Assembly (NCBI RefSeq): GCF_025979705.1
Contig: NZ_CP110136.1
Span: 1,860,001-1,924,000 of the forward strand
DNA: 64,000 bases
Source: Hymenobacter sp. YIM 151858-1
Lineage (GTDB): Bacteria > Bacteroidota > Bacteroidia > Cytophagales > Hymenobacteraceae
Direction of reading: 5' to 3'
The position numbers and the translations under genes are program-made. Below the pieces are notes generated by a model. The model had not been told where the DNA came from, did no database searches, and worked only from the letters and a program-made list of their open reading frames with translations. Shown here piece after piece: positions 1 through 9,559 of the stretch (its first letter is position 1; every line of letters begins with the position of its first letter).

Positions 1-96
1 AGTTGGAAAGGTCAGGGTTGAGAGGTGCTTTAGGTAAAACGTAGGCCGGGCACCTAGGGCCCGTAGGCGCAATGGCCTCAGGCCACCAACCTCGCC

Positions 97-139
97 AATT
101 CACCAACTCCCAAACTCAAAACTCTTAATTCACCAACTC
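97..139. repeat. AACTC-rich direct repeat
   Basis: The 13-mer AATTCACCAACTC occurs at 97-109 and again at 127-139, within a run of AACTC units that touches the stop codon of the leftward response regulator. Read on the minus strand it is a GAGTT-type repeat like the one at the 3' end of the ddl gene (55938-56045). The rest of 1-96 shows no gene, only one CCTAGGG site near 53. Confidence 0.55.
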
Positions 140-140
140 T

Positions 141-821
141 TTAACTTTCGTTGACTTTGGCCACGTAGCCCATGCCCACGAGCGTGTGTATGAGCTTGGG
201 CGTAAACTCCTTGTCGATTTTTTTGCGCAGGAAGTTGATGTACACGTCGATGACGTTGGAGCCGGTATCGAAGCTGGTTTCCCACACGTGCTCCAGAATA
301 TCAACCCGCGACACTACCCGGCCCTGGTTGCGCAGCAGGTAGTGCAGCAAGGCAAACTCGCGGGCCGTTAGCTGAATGGTTTGCCCGGCGCGCGTTACCT
401 GCTTGCTCATGGGGTCGAGGGCGAGGTCGGCGAGGCGCAGCACGGGCTGGCTGGGAGCCTCCTGCCGGCGCCGCGACAACGCCCGGATGCGCGCCAGCAG
501 CTCCTGAAAAGCAAAGGGCTTCACGAGGTAATCGTCGGCCCCGGCATCGAGCCCCCGAATCTTATCATCGGTTTCACCTAGGGCCGTGAGCATGAGAATG
601 GGCACCGCCGTGTTGTGGGCCCGCACCTGCCGGCACACCTCCAGCCCGCTTAGCCCGGGCAGCAGTTGGTCGAGAATGATCAGATCGTATGACGTTGTGA
701 GGGCCTGCCGCAGCCCCAACAGGCCGTCGGCCGCAATATCAACCAGGTGCGTTTGCTCGCTAAGCCCCTTTTGCAGGAACGCCGCCACTTTCGGCTCGTC
801 TTCAACCAACAGAATCTTCAT
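141..821 (-). CDS. OmpR/PhoB-family response regulator
   Basis: This 226-residue protein is a two-component response regulator. The N-terminal receiver domain (about 1-118) has the acidic pair E7/D8, the phospho-acceptor D51 in IILDQLLPG, T79 and K101. The C-terminal winged-helix DNA-binding domain (about 128-222) ends with the usual R-KKID-----L-HT--G-GY pattern. No histidine kinase overlaps it: at least 140 bp downstream are non-coding, so its partner is either beyond the left edge or elsewhere. It is divergent from the exopolysaccharide operon across a 300-bp AT-rich gap, so control of that operon is plausible but unproven. The ATG at 821 fits the family start (MKILLVEDE). Confidence 0.93.
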   Translation of the reverse strand: MKILLVEDEPKVAAFLQKGLSEQTHLVDIAADGLLGLRQALTTSYDLIILDQLLPGLSGLEVCRQVRAHNTAVPILMLTALGETDDKIRGLDAGADDYLVKPFAFQELLARIRALSRRRQEAPSQPVLRLADLALDPMSKQVTRAGQTIQLTAREFALLHYLLRNQGRVVSRVDILEHVWETSFDTGSNVIDVYINFLRKKIDKEFTPKLIHTLVGMGYVAKVNES

Positions 822-1119
822 AGGCAGATAAAATACTTGTCCGAAGGTAGCCGGTTACGGCTTTCCTACAGCATATAGCAACCCGGCTTAAAATGTTTGG
901 TCGAATTATTGCAGCAAAACTTATTACAAATTATTATCAGAATAATTTAAGATTAACTTGACTAATAAATTTACGTCCTATACGTTTATGGAAAAATTCT
1001 ATAGGCAACGCTCTCCCACTGCTTCTTTCGTCCAGATGTACGTTTCGACCTAGGGCTGCGCCACCAGCTTTTGGTTTGCTGCGTATACGCCGGCACCGAA
1101 GCGTAACTCCTCCACCACC
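822..1119. promoter_or_regulatory. Divergent AT-rich control region
   Basis: This is a gene-free stretch between the leftward response regulator and the rightward export-lipoprotein gene. Positions 860-1020 are clearly AT-rich. A rightward promoter candidate has TTGAC at 958-962 and TATACGTTTA at 979-988, close to the Bacteroidota -7 consensus TAnnTTTG. The leader ends with a CTCCACC element just before the ATG at 1120. A leftward promoter for the regulator is presumed here, but no clean element was found. Confidence 0.45.
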
Positions 1120-1899
1120 ATGCTCCTACTACTGCACCGCGTGCGGCTGTGCCTTTTCGTGCTGCCGTTTTTGTTTGCTGCCTGCGTTCCGCAGCGCAAC
1201 CTGCCGTATTTCCAAGGCAAGTACAACACCAGCACGGCGGTGCTGGCGGCCAACACGCCCCAACCCTACCGCATACAGCCCAACGACGTGCTATCGGTGC
1301 GGGTGCAGAGCGTACAGCCCGCGCTCAACGAGATTTTTAACGTGACGGATGCGCGTGCGGTGTTTCAGGGCGACCCGGGCAACATGTTTCTGGCCGGCTA
1401 CAACGTCGACGCCACCGGCCACATCAACCTACCAACCGTGGGCAAAGTGAAGGTGCAGGGACTCACCATCGAGGAAACGCAGGCCCAGATTCAGCGCGGG
1501 GTGGCCAACTACGTTCGCGATGCCAACGTGCTGGTAAAGCTGCTGTCGTTTAAAATCACGGTGCTGGGCGAAGTAAGAAACCCTGGGCGCCATTTTGTGT
1601 ATAACGGCCAAGCGACGGTGCTGGAGGCCCTGGGGCTGGCCGGCGACCTGACCGAGTTTGGCAACCGCCGAAACATCAAGCTGATCCGGACCACGCCCAA
1701 AGGCAACGAGGTGCTGTTGCTCGACCTCACCGACCCGAAGCTGCTGTCCTCGCCCAACTTCTTTTTGTTGCCCAACGATGCGCTGTACGTGGAGCCCCTG
1801 GCTGCTCGTACCAACCGCGCCAACGTGGCCAACCTAGCCTTGGTATTTTCGGGCATCTCGGCCTTGGCCCTGATTCTCAATTATATAAACGCCAACTAG
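1120..1899 (+). CDS. Polysaccharide export lipoprotein, Wza-like
   Basis: This 259-residue outer-membrane polysaccharide export protein opens the EPS operon. A hydrophobic signal ends in a lipobox-like FAAC with the lipidation cysteine at residue 22. A polysaccharide-export domain follows (about 45-135, with RIQPNDVLSVRV), then one SLBB domain (about 143-225, with VLGEVRNPGRH). A hydrophobic C-terminal helix (about 232-255) is typical of the short Bacteroidota homologues. By family it forms the periplasmic/outer-membrane channel through which the Wzy-made polymer leaves, partnered with the Wzc-like kinase 64 bp downstream. Confidence 0.93.
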   Translation: MLLLLHRVRLCLFVLPFLFAACVPQRNLPYFQGKYNTSTAVLAANTPQPYRIQPNDVLSVRVQSVQPALNEIFNVTDARAVFQGDPGNMFLAGYNVDATGHINLPTVGKVKVQGLTIEETQAQIQRGVANYVRDANVLVKLLSFKITVLGEVRNPGRHFVYNGQATVLEALGLAGDLTEFGNRRNIKLIRTTPKGNEVLLLDLTDPKLLSSPNFFLLPNDALYVEPLAARTNRANVANLALVFSGISALALILNYINAN

Positions 1900-1963
1900 G
1901 TTTGCTGGTACCGGCGCCCGCACCGGCTTGCTCCCATACGTACAAACACCTAGCCCAACCGGC

Positions 1964-4345
1964 ATGGAATCACGCGCTACCACCTCCGACGATTTAGATT
2001 TACATCAACTTTTCTTCAAGCTGCGGGCCCGCTGGGTGTACTTTCTGCTGGGCCTGCTGCTGGCCGGTGCCGCGGCGTTTTTGTACCTCAAGGTAAAGTC
2101 GCCGGTGTACGATTACCGCGCCACCATGCTGTTGGGCAACCAAAGCACAGGCTCCAAGCAAGCCCAGGAGTTGCTGAATCTGCTGGAGGTGAAGGAGCGC
2201 GGCATTCAGATGGAAGACGAAATCGGGCTGATCAGCTCGGCCGGCATGGTGCGCCAGGCCATCGAGAAGCTGCCCGAGTTTAAAGTAAGCTACTACGCGG
2301 CCCCCAAAAACTGGCTCAACTCGGTGGCCACCCTGCAAGTGCGCGAGCGGCCGGCTGGCTCCTTGCCCTTCCGGGTAGTGCCCGACCTAGGCGCCCCGCA
2401 GCTCACGGGCACCAAAGTGAGCGTGGAGCCGCTGCCCGATGGCCGCTACCGCGTGCAAGCCAAAGTAGACAAAGGCCAACTCGCTGACCTGCAAAGCGGC
2501 TCGTTGGTGCGCGAGGTAATCGACACCGAGCTCGACCACACGCTGCGGGCCGGCGAGCCGCTGCGCCACGCCCTGCTCAACATCACCATCCAGCCCGAGC
2601 CCGGCGCCTCGGCGGTGCCCGGCGAGAAGTACTTCTTCGCCCTGAACGACGTGGGCAGCCTGGTGGGGGCCTACCAAGACCGCCTGAAAGTGCGCACCAT
2701 CGATCAGGAATCGCGCATTATTGAGCTGCGCACCAAGGGCAACGTGCCCATAAAAGAGCAGCAGTTTCTGGATACGCTGATGAGCGTGTTCATCGCTGCT
2801 GACCTGCGCGAGAAAAACCAGACGGGCCAGAAAACGGTGGAGTTCCTGGACAACGAAATTGCCAAGCTGGCCCAGGCCCGCCAGAAATCGGCCGAAGAGC
2901 TGAGCACCTTCCGGGCCGAGCGCGGCGTGGTCGATGTCAACGCTCAGTCGGCCTCGGGTATTCAGCAAACCTCTACCCTCGAAACCGAGCGCACCCGCCT
3001 GGCTTCGCAACGCAGCTTTTACCAGGGCATGCTACGCCAGCTGCGCGACGACCGCGCCATTACGGCCGCCTCGGCCTCGGGCGTGAACGACCCCGTGCTG
3101 AGCAGCCTGATTTTGCAGATGGCCGAGCTTTACAAAGAGCGCTCGGGCCTGGTGGTGAATGCCAGCGCCAACAACCCGCTGGTGGAGGTGCTCGACGAAC
3201 GCATCCGCAACACGCGGGCCTCGCTCGAGCAAAACCTGAGCAGCATGATCCGCTCGACGGATATTCAGCTGGCCGACCTCACGGCCCAGCTAAACAAGGT
3301 GCGCTCCGAAATGAGCCGCATGCCCGAAAACGAGCGGCAGCTGGCCGTGCTGAAGAGCAAGTCGGATTTCAACGACAAGAACTACAGCTTTTTGGTTGAC
3401 AAGCGCGCCGAAGCGGCCATTGAGCTGGCTACCAACACCACCGATAAAAAAATCATCGACCGGGCTGCCATGAACGGCAACGGCCCCTCGGCCCCGCAGC
3501 CGCTGTTTGTGGGCTTTATGGCCCTGCTGGCCGGCCTGCTCGGGCCCCTGGGTATTGTGTTGCTGATGGACAAGGCCAACCGCCGTATTCAAAGCAAGGA
3601 AGACCTGTCGCGCATTACCGACATTCCGATGCTGGGCGTGGTAGCCCACGGCAACAAAGCGGAGCGCAACGAGATGCTGCACAACCCGAAAGGCCCCATT
3701 GCCGAGTCGTTCCGCTCGATTCGGGTGAACCTGCAGTACCTCTCGGCCGGCCTCGATAAAAAAGTGATTGGCGTAACCTCCTCGGTACCCGGCGAAGGCA
3801 AAAGCTTTTGCGCCGTGAACCTGGCCGCCGAGCTGGCCCACTCGGGCCGCCGCGTGGTGCTCGTCGAGACGGACCTGCGCCGCCCCACCGTGGCCAATTA
3901 CTTCAACTACGATCCGCAGGCGCCGGGCCTGGCGGCTTACCTCGCCAACCTAAGCCCGCTGGGTGAGTGCCTGCGCGCCTCCTCGGTGCCCAACCTCGAT
4001 GTGCTGATGTGCGGCGACATTCCGCCGAACCCCATGGAGCTGCTCGAGTCGACGCGCATGACGAGTTTGATGGAGCAGCTGCGCGAGGAGTACGATTACG
4101 TGCTGCTCGATACGCCGCCCGTGGGCTACGTGTCGGAGTACTTCGTGCTGCTGCGCCACCTCGACGCCAACATTTACGTGGTGCGCCAGAACTACACCGA
4201 CCCCTCGTACATCAGCCAGATCAACGAGCTCTACGACCAGGGGAAGATCAAGCATGTCTACATCGTCATCAACGACATGCACTTCAACAAAACGTACGAG
4301 TACCGCTACAAGAAGAAAGCCTATACCTACGGGTATAGCAGTTAG
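1964..4345 (+). CDS. Wzc-like tyrosine autokinase / chain-length regulator
   Basis: This 793-residue inner-membrane polysaccharide co-polymerase is fused to a BY-kinase. A Wzz domain with a membrane helix at about 25-45 is followed by a long periplasmic coiled-coil part and a second helix at about 513-535. The cytoplasmic kinase has Walker A SSVPGEGKS (near 605-613), Walker A' VLVETDLRRP and Walker B YVLLDTPP. The tail is rich in tyrosine (YEYRYKKKAYTYGYSS), the usual autophosphorylation cluster. The reading frame is open from a TTG at 1928, but the ATG at 1964 gives the normal family start. No cognate phosphatase gene (Wzb or PHP type) was seen in the locus. Confidence 0.94.
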   Translation: MESRATTSDDLDLHQLFFKLRARWVYFLLGLLLAGAAAFLYLKVKSPVYDYRATMLLGNQSTGSKQAQELLNLLEVKERGIQMEDEIGLISSAGMVRQAIEKLPEFKVSYYAAPKNWLNSVATLQVRERPAGSLPFRVVPDLGAPQLTGTKVSVEPLPDGRYRVQAKVDKGQLADLQSGSLVREVIDTELDHTLRAGEPLRHALLNITIQPEPGASAVPGEKYFFALNDVGSLVGAYQDRLKVRTIDQESRIIELRTKGNVPIKEQQFLDTLMSVFIAADLREKNQTGQKTVEFLDNEIAKLAQARQKSAEELSTFRAERGVVDVNAQSASGIQQTSTLETERTRLASQRSFYQGMLRQLRDDRAITAASASGVNDPVLSSLILQMAELYKERSGLVVNASANNPLVEVLDERIRNTRASLEQNLSSMIRSTDIQLADLTAQLNKVRSEMSRMPENERQLAVLKSKSDFNDKNYSFLVDKRAEAAIELATNTTDKKIIDRAAMNGNGPSAPQPLFVGFMALLAGLLGPLGIVLLMDKANRRIQSKEDLSRITDIPMLGVVAHGNKAERNEMLHNPKGPIAESFRSIRVNLQYLSAGLDKKVIGVTSSVPGEGKSFCAVNLAAELAHSGRRVVLVETDLRRPTVANYFNYDPQAPGLAAYLANLSPLGECLRASSVPNLDVLMCGDIPPNPMELLESTRMTSLMEQLREEYDYVLLDTPPVGYVSEYFVLLRHLDANIYVVRQNYTDPSYISQINELYDQGKIKHVYIVINDMHFNKTYEYRYKKKAYTYGYSS

Positions 4346-4407
4346 GGAAGGCCACGGCCGGCTGGCCGTGGCTGCTCCTCCGCCTCCACCTTTTTACTGC
4401 TTTCTTT

Positions 4408-6072
4408 ATGGCCTCGTCCGCTGCCCCGGCGCGCAGTTTAACTGCCGCCACGGTTCACGGTGTGAAGTGGACCACCGGCGCCTCCATTACCACTGCGCTG
4501 CTGCAGGTAGGCTACACCGCCGTAATGGCGCGCCTGCTTACGCCGGCCGAGTTTGGCCTGGTGGCCTTGGCCGGCGTCATTCTCCGGTTCGGCAGCTACT
4601 TCGCCCAAATGGGCATGGAGCAGGCCATCATCCAAAAGCCCGACATCACCACCGAGGATGTCCGGGCGGCCTTCACTTCATCGGCCCTGCTGGGGGCGCT
4701 GTTTGCGGCCATTCTGGTGGTGGGTGCGCCCTTGGCCATTACCTTTTTCCACGAGCCCAAAGTAGTGCCGGTGGTGCGGGTGCTGGCCCTGGGTCTGCTG
4801 CTGACGGGCCTGAATGCCACTGCCCTGAGCTTGCTGCGCCGCCAAATGCGCTTTCAGATTTTGGCCATTATCGAGGTAGCCGCTTACTTGCTGAGCTACG
4901 GCGGCATCGGCATCGTAATGGCGTGGGCCGGTTTTGGCGTGTGGGCGCTGGTGGGCGCGCAAGTGGGCCAGCTGCTGCTGCTTACCATTATGGCCTACGC
5001 GGCGGCGCGCCACTCCTTGTTGCTGATTTTCCGGTGGGAGGTGTACCGCCCGCTGGTGGCGTACGGCTCGCGCATGTCGGCCATTAGTTTTCTGGAGTTT
5101 CTTACCGGCTCGCTCGATACTCTGCTCATCGGCCGGTTGCTGAACGCGGCAGCCCTGGGTCTGTACAGCCGCGCCTGGATGCTCATCGGCCTCCCGATTT
5201 ACCTGCTCACGAGCAGCATTGCCAAGGTAATCTTCCCATCGTTCAGCCAGCTGCAGCACGACCGCCCCAAGCTGCGCGAGGTGTACCTGAGCAGCATTAT
5301 GCTGATCGGGGCCGTGGTAATGCCTACCTGCGCCGGCGCGGCCATGGCCGCGCCCGAAATTGTGCTGGTAATGCTGGGCCCGAAATGGCTGGAGGCCGCG
5401 CCCATTTTGCAAATGGTGTGCGTCGCGTTTTCGATGAGCATGGTTACCATGTTTGCCGGCGTGGTGTGCGATGCTACGGCCACGCTTTCGCCCAAGCTTG
5501 TTCTGAACATCGGCTACACGGCCTTGCTGCCCTTGCTGTTTGTGATGATGGCACCCTACGGCCTGGTGGGCGTGGCCTCGGCCGTGGTAATGGGCGAAGT
5601 GGTGCGCACCATCCTGTACATGAGCCTGATGAACCGGGTGCTGGCCGTGACGCCGCTGGCGGTGCTGCGCTCCTACGTGCCCGGCCTCACCATGGCAGCC
5701 GTGGTGACGCTGGTGCTGGGCCTGGTGCTGTACGGCCTGCGCACGGCCGGCGCGCCGTTGCCGGTGCGGTTTGGCATGGCCCTGCTCACGGGGGCCGTAA
5801 CGGCCGGCAGCCTGCTGCTGTTCTGGCCGCCCGAGCCGCTGCGCGCGCTGTTGGCCCGCATCCTGGGCAAGCTTTCGTTGCCTACCTCGGGCTGGGCCGC
5901 GGGGCCTGCCGCCTGGCTAATGCAGCGCCTAGGTGCCACCCCTGCCGCCGCTACCGAGGCACCTGCCGATACCGAGGCTACCGCCCCCGCAACTGCTGAG
6001 CGCCTAGGTGCCCCGGCCCCCGCGCACCGCCGGGCAGCCCTTTCTCCCGACCCTGAAGCTGAATTGGTATGA
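4408..6072 (+). CDS. Oligosaccharide flippase, Wzx-like (MOP superfamily)
   Basis: This 554-residue protein has about 12-14 membrane helices and the layout of the polysaccharide-synthesis flippase family. By family it moves lipid-linked repeat units across the inner membrane. The last roughly 80 residues are a low-complexity Ala/Pro/Thr tail with two CCTAGG sites in its DNA, unusual for a flippase and probably cytoplasmic. A CTCCACC element lies 17-23 bp before the ATG. The stop overlaps the next start by four bases (ATGA), which indicates translational coupling. Confidence 0.9.
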   Translation: MASSAAPARSLTAATVHGVKWTTGASITTALLQVGYTAVMARLLTPAEFGLVALAGVILRFGSYFAQMGMEQAIIQKPDITTEDVRAAFTSSALLGALFAAILVVGAPLAITFFHEPKVVPVVRVLALGLLLTGLNATALSLLRRQMRFQILAIIEVAAYLLSYGGIGIVMAWAGFGVWALVGAQVGQLLLLTIMAYAAARHSLLLIFRWEVYRPLVAYGSRMSAISFLEFLTGSLDTLLIGRLLNAAALGLYSRAWMLIGLPIYLLTSSIAKVIFPSFSQLQHDRPKLREVYLSSIMLIGAVVMPTCAGAAMAAPEIVLVMLGPKWLEAAPILQMVCVAFSMSMVTMFAGVVCDATATLSPKLVLNIGYTALLPLLFVMMAPYGLVGVASAVVMGEVVRTILYMSLMNRVLAVTPLAVLRSYVPGLTMAAVVTLVLGLVLYGLRTAGAPLPVRFGMALLTGAVTAGSLLLFWPPEPLRALLARILGKLSLPTSGWAAGPAAWLMQRLGATPAAATEAPADTEATAPATAERLGAPAPAHRRAALSPDPEAELV

Positions 6073-7193
6073 GAACCAGAGTTCTATTCGACCATCAGAT
6101 CTTCACCATCCAGAATTACGGCGGCGTGTCGCGGTACTTCTGGGAGCTGATGCGCAACGCCGGGCCCAAGCTGCAGTGCGAGCTGCCGGTGGTGTTCAGC
6201 AACAACCTGTACCTGCGCGACGGGCAACACACCCGCCACCGCACGTTTTTCCCGAACACGAACCTCCCGGGCGGCTGGCGCATCATTAAGGCCTGCAACG
6301 ACTGGGCCGCGCGCAAAGCCCTGCAGCGGGCCGCGTTTGATGTGTTTCACCCCACGCTGTTCGACGACGACTACTTCCTGGAACGGATGCCGGCGGGCAA
6401 GCCCTTCGTCATCACCATCCACGACATGATTCCGTACCTGTATCCGGAGTATTACCCCGATCGGGAACTGAGTCATCTGAAGCGCGTGGCCGACCGCGCC
6501 AGCCGCATCATCACGGTTTCAGAAAACACCCGGGCCGATGCCATGCGTTTGCTGGGCCTGCCCGCCGAGCGCGTGGTGGTGATACCGCACGGCACCACCA
6601 CCACCGAGGCCACCGGCCCCAGGCCGGCGGTGCCGGGGCGCTACGTGCTGTACACCGGCACGCGCGGCATGTACAAAAACTTAGGCTGCTTTCTGGAAGC
6701 GGCCAGCCTGCTGCACCGCCAACACCCCGACCTGTATTTCGTATGCGCAGGCGGCGGGCCGTTCAGCTTGCCCGAGCAGGAGCAGTTGCGCACCTTGCAC
6801 CTCACCGACCGGGTACTGCAGCTGGGCCCGCTTACCGACGCCGAGCTGGCCTACCTCTACCGCGACGCGGCGGCTTTCGTGTTTCCCTCGCACTACGAAG
6901 GCTTTGGCCTGCCCATTCTGGAGGCCTTTGCCCACGGCTGCCCGGTGGTGCTGAGCGCGGCCTCGTGCTTTCCGGAGGTTGCCCAGGAGGCGGCGCTTTA
7001 CTTCCGGCCCGATGCCCCGCAGCAGCTTGCCGAACAGCTGGCGCAGGTGCTTACCGATAAAGCCTTGCGGCGGCGCCTCAGCGAAGCCGGCCAGTTGCGC
7101 AGCCAGGACTTTACCTGGGCCCGCACCACGGCCCTGACGCGCCAGCTCTACCGCGACGCTGTAACCGAGCCGCTGGTGCTCGAACTCACCTAA
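6069..7193 (+). CDS. GT4-type glycosyltransferase
   Basis: This 374-residue retaining GT-B glycosyltransferase probably adds one sugar of the repeat unit. The N-terminal domain has the glycine-rich NYGGVSRY acceptor-side loop. The C-terminal domain has the EX7E nucleotide-sugar motif in HYEGFGLPILEAFAHG (near residues 277-285). It is a soluble, probably membrane-associated enzyme. It overlaps the flippase stop by 4 bp and is followed by the polymerase gene after 27 bp, so it belongs to the same operon. The sugar donor cannot be told from sequence. Confidence 0.9.
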   Translation: MRTRVLFDHQIFTIQNYGGVSRYFWELMRNAGPKLQCELPVVFSNNLYLRDGQHTRHRTFFPNTNLPGGWRIIKACNDWAARKALQRAAFDVFHPTLFDDDYFLERMPAGKPFVITIHDMIPYLYPEYYPDRELSHLKRVADRASRIITVSENTRADAMRLLGLPAERVVVIPHGTTTTEATGPRPAVPGRYVLYTGTRGMYKNLGCFLEAASLLHRQHPDLYFVCAGGGPFSLPEQEQLRTLHLTDRVLQLGPLTDAELAYLYRDAAAFVFPSHYEGFGLPILEAFAHGCPVVLSAASCFPEVAQEAALYFRPDAPQQLAEQLAQVLTDKALRRRLSEAGQLRSQDFTWARTTALTRQLYRDAVTEPLVLELT

Positions 7194-7220
7194 CCAACAC
7201 CTTTTCACCGCTTACCCGCC

Positions 7221-8525
7221 ATGATCATCAGCCTGCGGTTCCGCTTTCTGATTGTACTGCTGGTTGTGCTGCTCACCGACCGCGCCTTTACGGCATTTGC
7301 GTTCGAGGATGCCGACGACCCGGTGCTTTGGATGTGCATGCAGCTGCTTACGGCCGGCATGATCGGGCTGAGCGCGCTGTACCTGCGCTACTTCAGCCGC
7401 CCGATGCGCACGTGGTATTTCGTGATGCTGGCGTGCCTGGCCGCCTTGGCCCTGGAGTCGCGCATCGGCTGGGATACCTGGATGGTGTACCCGCACGTGT
7501 TCAACAAGCTGCTGGTGATTATGCCGCTGTTTGCGGTGTACGGGTTTTACCGCCGCTACGGCATGCCGCCCCTAGGTCTGCTGATGGCCTTTTTGCTGGT
7601 GGGGCTGGCGGCCAGCCTGGTTATCAACTTCCCGGAGGCGCTTAGCCTGGCTTCGTTTGTCGATAACGAACGCGGCTTCAACGTGGAGTCGACGTACCTG
7701 CTGCTGCTGCTGGCGTTGTACTACTTCAACCAGTACATGGCCAAGGGCGGGCTGCCCAGGTTGCTGGTGTTTTTTGTGGCCCTGGGCATGATTGTGTTCC
7801 TGCAGCACCGCACGGTGTGGCTTTGCACCGTGCTGGCCCTCACGCTCAACGTGCTGATGCTGCGCCGCACGGTGGGCGTTACGCTTTCCTTCCAGCGCTT
7901 TACGCCGCTGTTTGTGCTGCCCATTGTGGTGGCCCTAGGTGGCGGCATTGGCGTGGTGCTGAACAACCCCGAGGTGCTGGCCCGCCTCGAAACCAGCATC
8001 GAGGACATCCAGAACCCCGACAAGCAAGGCACCGGCAGCTGGCGCCTGCAGCAGTTCCGCTCGTACGAGCCCTTTATTCTGGAGCACCCCGTGGCCGGCA
8101 TGCGCCTGAAGGGGTTTGAGCTGCCCATTCAGTTTTACTCCACCGAATCGAAGCTGAAAGTGTGGAAAGACGGCACCGGCCACCACTTTCACAGCTGGTA
8201 CGTCGACCGCCTGTTTTACTTCGGCGTTATCGGGGTGCTGCTGGTGCTGGTGGTGCCCGTTAAGCTGATTATCCGAAGGCTGCGCAGCCCCGAGCCGCTC
8301 GATGCCAACTCGGCCGCCTTTCTGGCCTTTCTGGGCAGCAGCCTGCTCTACAGCTTCTCCTACGACTGGCCGTATTACATGTACTCCGTTTACGGGTTTG
8401 CGCTGGCCATTATGGACCCCTTGCCCGCAGCCGCGCCAGTTAGTTACCAGCCTCGGATGCCGCGCCGTACGCGCCGCCCCGAGGAAGCCATTTCCTCCAC
8501 CGCCGTAGCTCATGCAGATGCCTGA
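7221..8525 (+). CDS. O-antigen polymerase/ligase-like membrane protein (Wzy candidate)
   Basis: This 434-residue protein has about 11 hydrophobic helices and a large periplasmic loop (about 250-320) containing SWRLQQFRSYEPFILEHP and a GHHFHSWYVD stretch. That layout is typical of the O-antigen ligase/polymerase (Wzy_C) superfamily. As the only such protein in a locus that also has Wza-, Wzc- and Wzx-like proteins, it is the best candidate for the repeat-unit polymerase. Wzy proteins diverge strongly, so the call rests on topology, the loop pattern and context. The 3' end overlaps the next gene by 14 bp. Confidence 0.8.
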   Translation: MIISLRFRFLIVLLVVLLTDRAFTAFAFEDADDPVLWMCMQLLTAGMIGLSALYLRYFSRPMRTWYFVMLACLAALALESRIGWDTWMVYPHVFNKLLVIMPLFAVYGFYRRYGMPPLGLLMAFLLVGLAASLVINFPEALSLASFVDNERGFNVESTYLLLLLALYYFNQYMAKGGLPRLLVFFVALGMIVFLQHRTVWLCTVLALTLNVLMLRRTVGVTLSFQRFTPLFVLPIVVALGGGIGVVLNNPEVLARLETSIEDIQNPDKQGTGSWRLQQFRSYEPFILEHPVAGMRLKGFELPIQFYSTESKLKVWKDGTGHHFHSWYVDRLFYFGVIGVLLVLVVPVKLIIRRLRSPEPLDANSAAFLAFLGSSLLYSFSYDWPYYMYSVYGFALAIMDPLPAAAPVSYQPRMPRRTRRPEEAISSTAVAHADA

Positions 8526-9555
8526 AAACTACTCCCCCAGCGCGGGCTTTGAGACGCCGGTGCTGCTCCTCATTTTTAACCGCCCCGATACCACGCGCCG
8601 CGTGCTGGAGGCCATTCGGCAGGTGCGGCCCACGCGCCTGTACGTGGCCGCCGATGGCCCGCGCCCGCACCGCCCCGCCGACGAGGCCCTGTGCGCCGAA
8701 ACCCGCGCCCTGGTGCACGAGCTGGTAGACTGGCCCTGCGCGGTGCAAACCCTGTTTCGGGCCAGCAACCTCAACTGCGGCGTGGCGCCGGCTACGGCCA
8801 TCGACTGGTTTTTTCAGCACGAAGAGGAGGGCATTATCCTGGAAGACGACTGCGTGCCGGCCCGCTCCTTTTTCCCTTTCTGCGCCGAGCTGCTGGCCCG
8901 CTACCGCCACGATACCCGCGTGATGCACATCGGCGGCAACAACTTTGCTGCGGAAGCCGCCGAGGTACCCCGACCGGGCACCGAGTCGTACCACTTCTCC
9001 AACCAAGTGAACAGTTGGGGCTGGGCCACGTGGCGCCGCGCCTGGCAGCACTTCGATTTTCGGATGCAGCGCCTGCCCGAGCTGGAGGCACAGGGCAAGC
9101 TGAAAGGCATTTACAGCTCGTGGCTGGAGGAGCGCTACCGCCTCAGCAAAATCCGCAGCGTGCTCAGCCTGCCGCAGCCGCCCGATGTGTGGGACTACCA
9201 GTGGCACTTTGCCATTGCGGCCAACTCGGGCCTGTGCATTGTGCCGGCCGTGAACTTGGTGGGCAACATTGGTTTTGGCGCCCAGGGCACGCACACCATG
9301 GATGCTGCCGACAGCCAGGCCGATGTGCCCACCCTGGAGCTGCCGTTTCCGCTGCACCACCCGCACCACGTACTCATCGACCGGCCGCGCGACCGGCGGC
9401 GTTTCCAGGAGTTCCTGCAAAGCCGCATCCGGGCCAAGCTGTCCCGTTTGTTTCCGCGCCGCGCCGCCGCGTCGCATGCCGCTCCCACTCCCGCTCCTGC
9501 TTCCGTCTTGGCTCCACCCGATGCCGAGCTTCTTTCACCGGCTCCCCAAGCTTAG
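8512..9555 (+). CDS. GT-A fold glycosyltransferase-like protein (HlpA-like)
   Basis: This 347-residue protein resembles the nucleotide-diphospho-sugar transferases often labelled hemolytic protein HlpA-like. It starts with a GT-A strand pattern (VLLLIFNRPDTTRRVLEAI) and has a metal-binding acidic cluster in GIILEDDCVP (near residues 104-113). A SNQVNSWGWATWRRAW signature follows. The last roughly 35 residues are Ala/Pro-rich and probably disordered. It overlaps the polymerase gene and is 4 bp from the next glycosyltransferase, so it is in the operon. Substrate unknown. Confidence 0.82.
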   Translation: MQMPENYSPSAGFETPVLLLIFNRPDTTRRVLEAIRQVRPTRLYVAADGPRPHRPADEALCAETRALVHELVDWPCAVQTLFRASNLNCGVAPATAIDWFFQHEEEGIILEDDCVPARSFFPFCAELLARYRHDTRVMHIGGNNFAAEAAEVPRPGTESYHFSNQVNSWGWATWRRAWQHFDFRMQRLPELEAQGKLKGIYSSWLEERYRLSKIRSVLSLPQPPDVWDYQWHFAIAANSGLCIVPAVNLVGNIGFGAQGTHTMDAADSQADVPTLELPFPLHHPHHVLIDRPRDRRRFQEFLQSRIRAKLSRLFPRRAAASHAAPTPAPASVLAPPDAELLSPAPQA

Positions 9556-9559
9556 TCCC

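Noticed and set aside
1050-1256. Leftward ORF at the start of the export-lipoprotein gene
   Set aside because: It lies antisense to a well-supported gene and its product has no family features.
2387-3010. Long minus-strand ORF inside the Wzc-like gene
   Set aside because: High-GC shadow frame with His/Gln/Ala-biased composition opposite a strong gene. The same holds for similar long antisense frames in other genes, such as 18056-19222 and 41517-42665.
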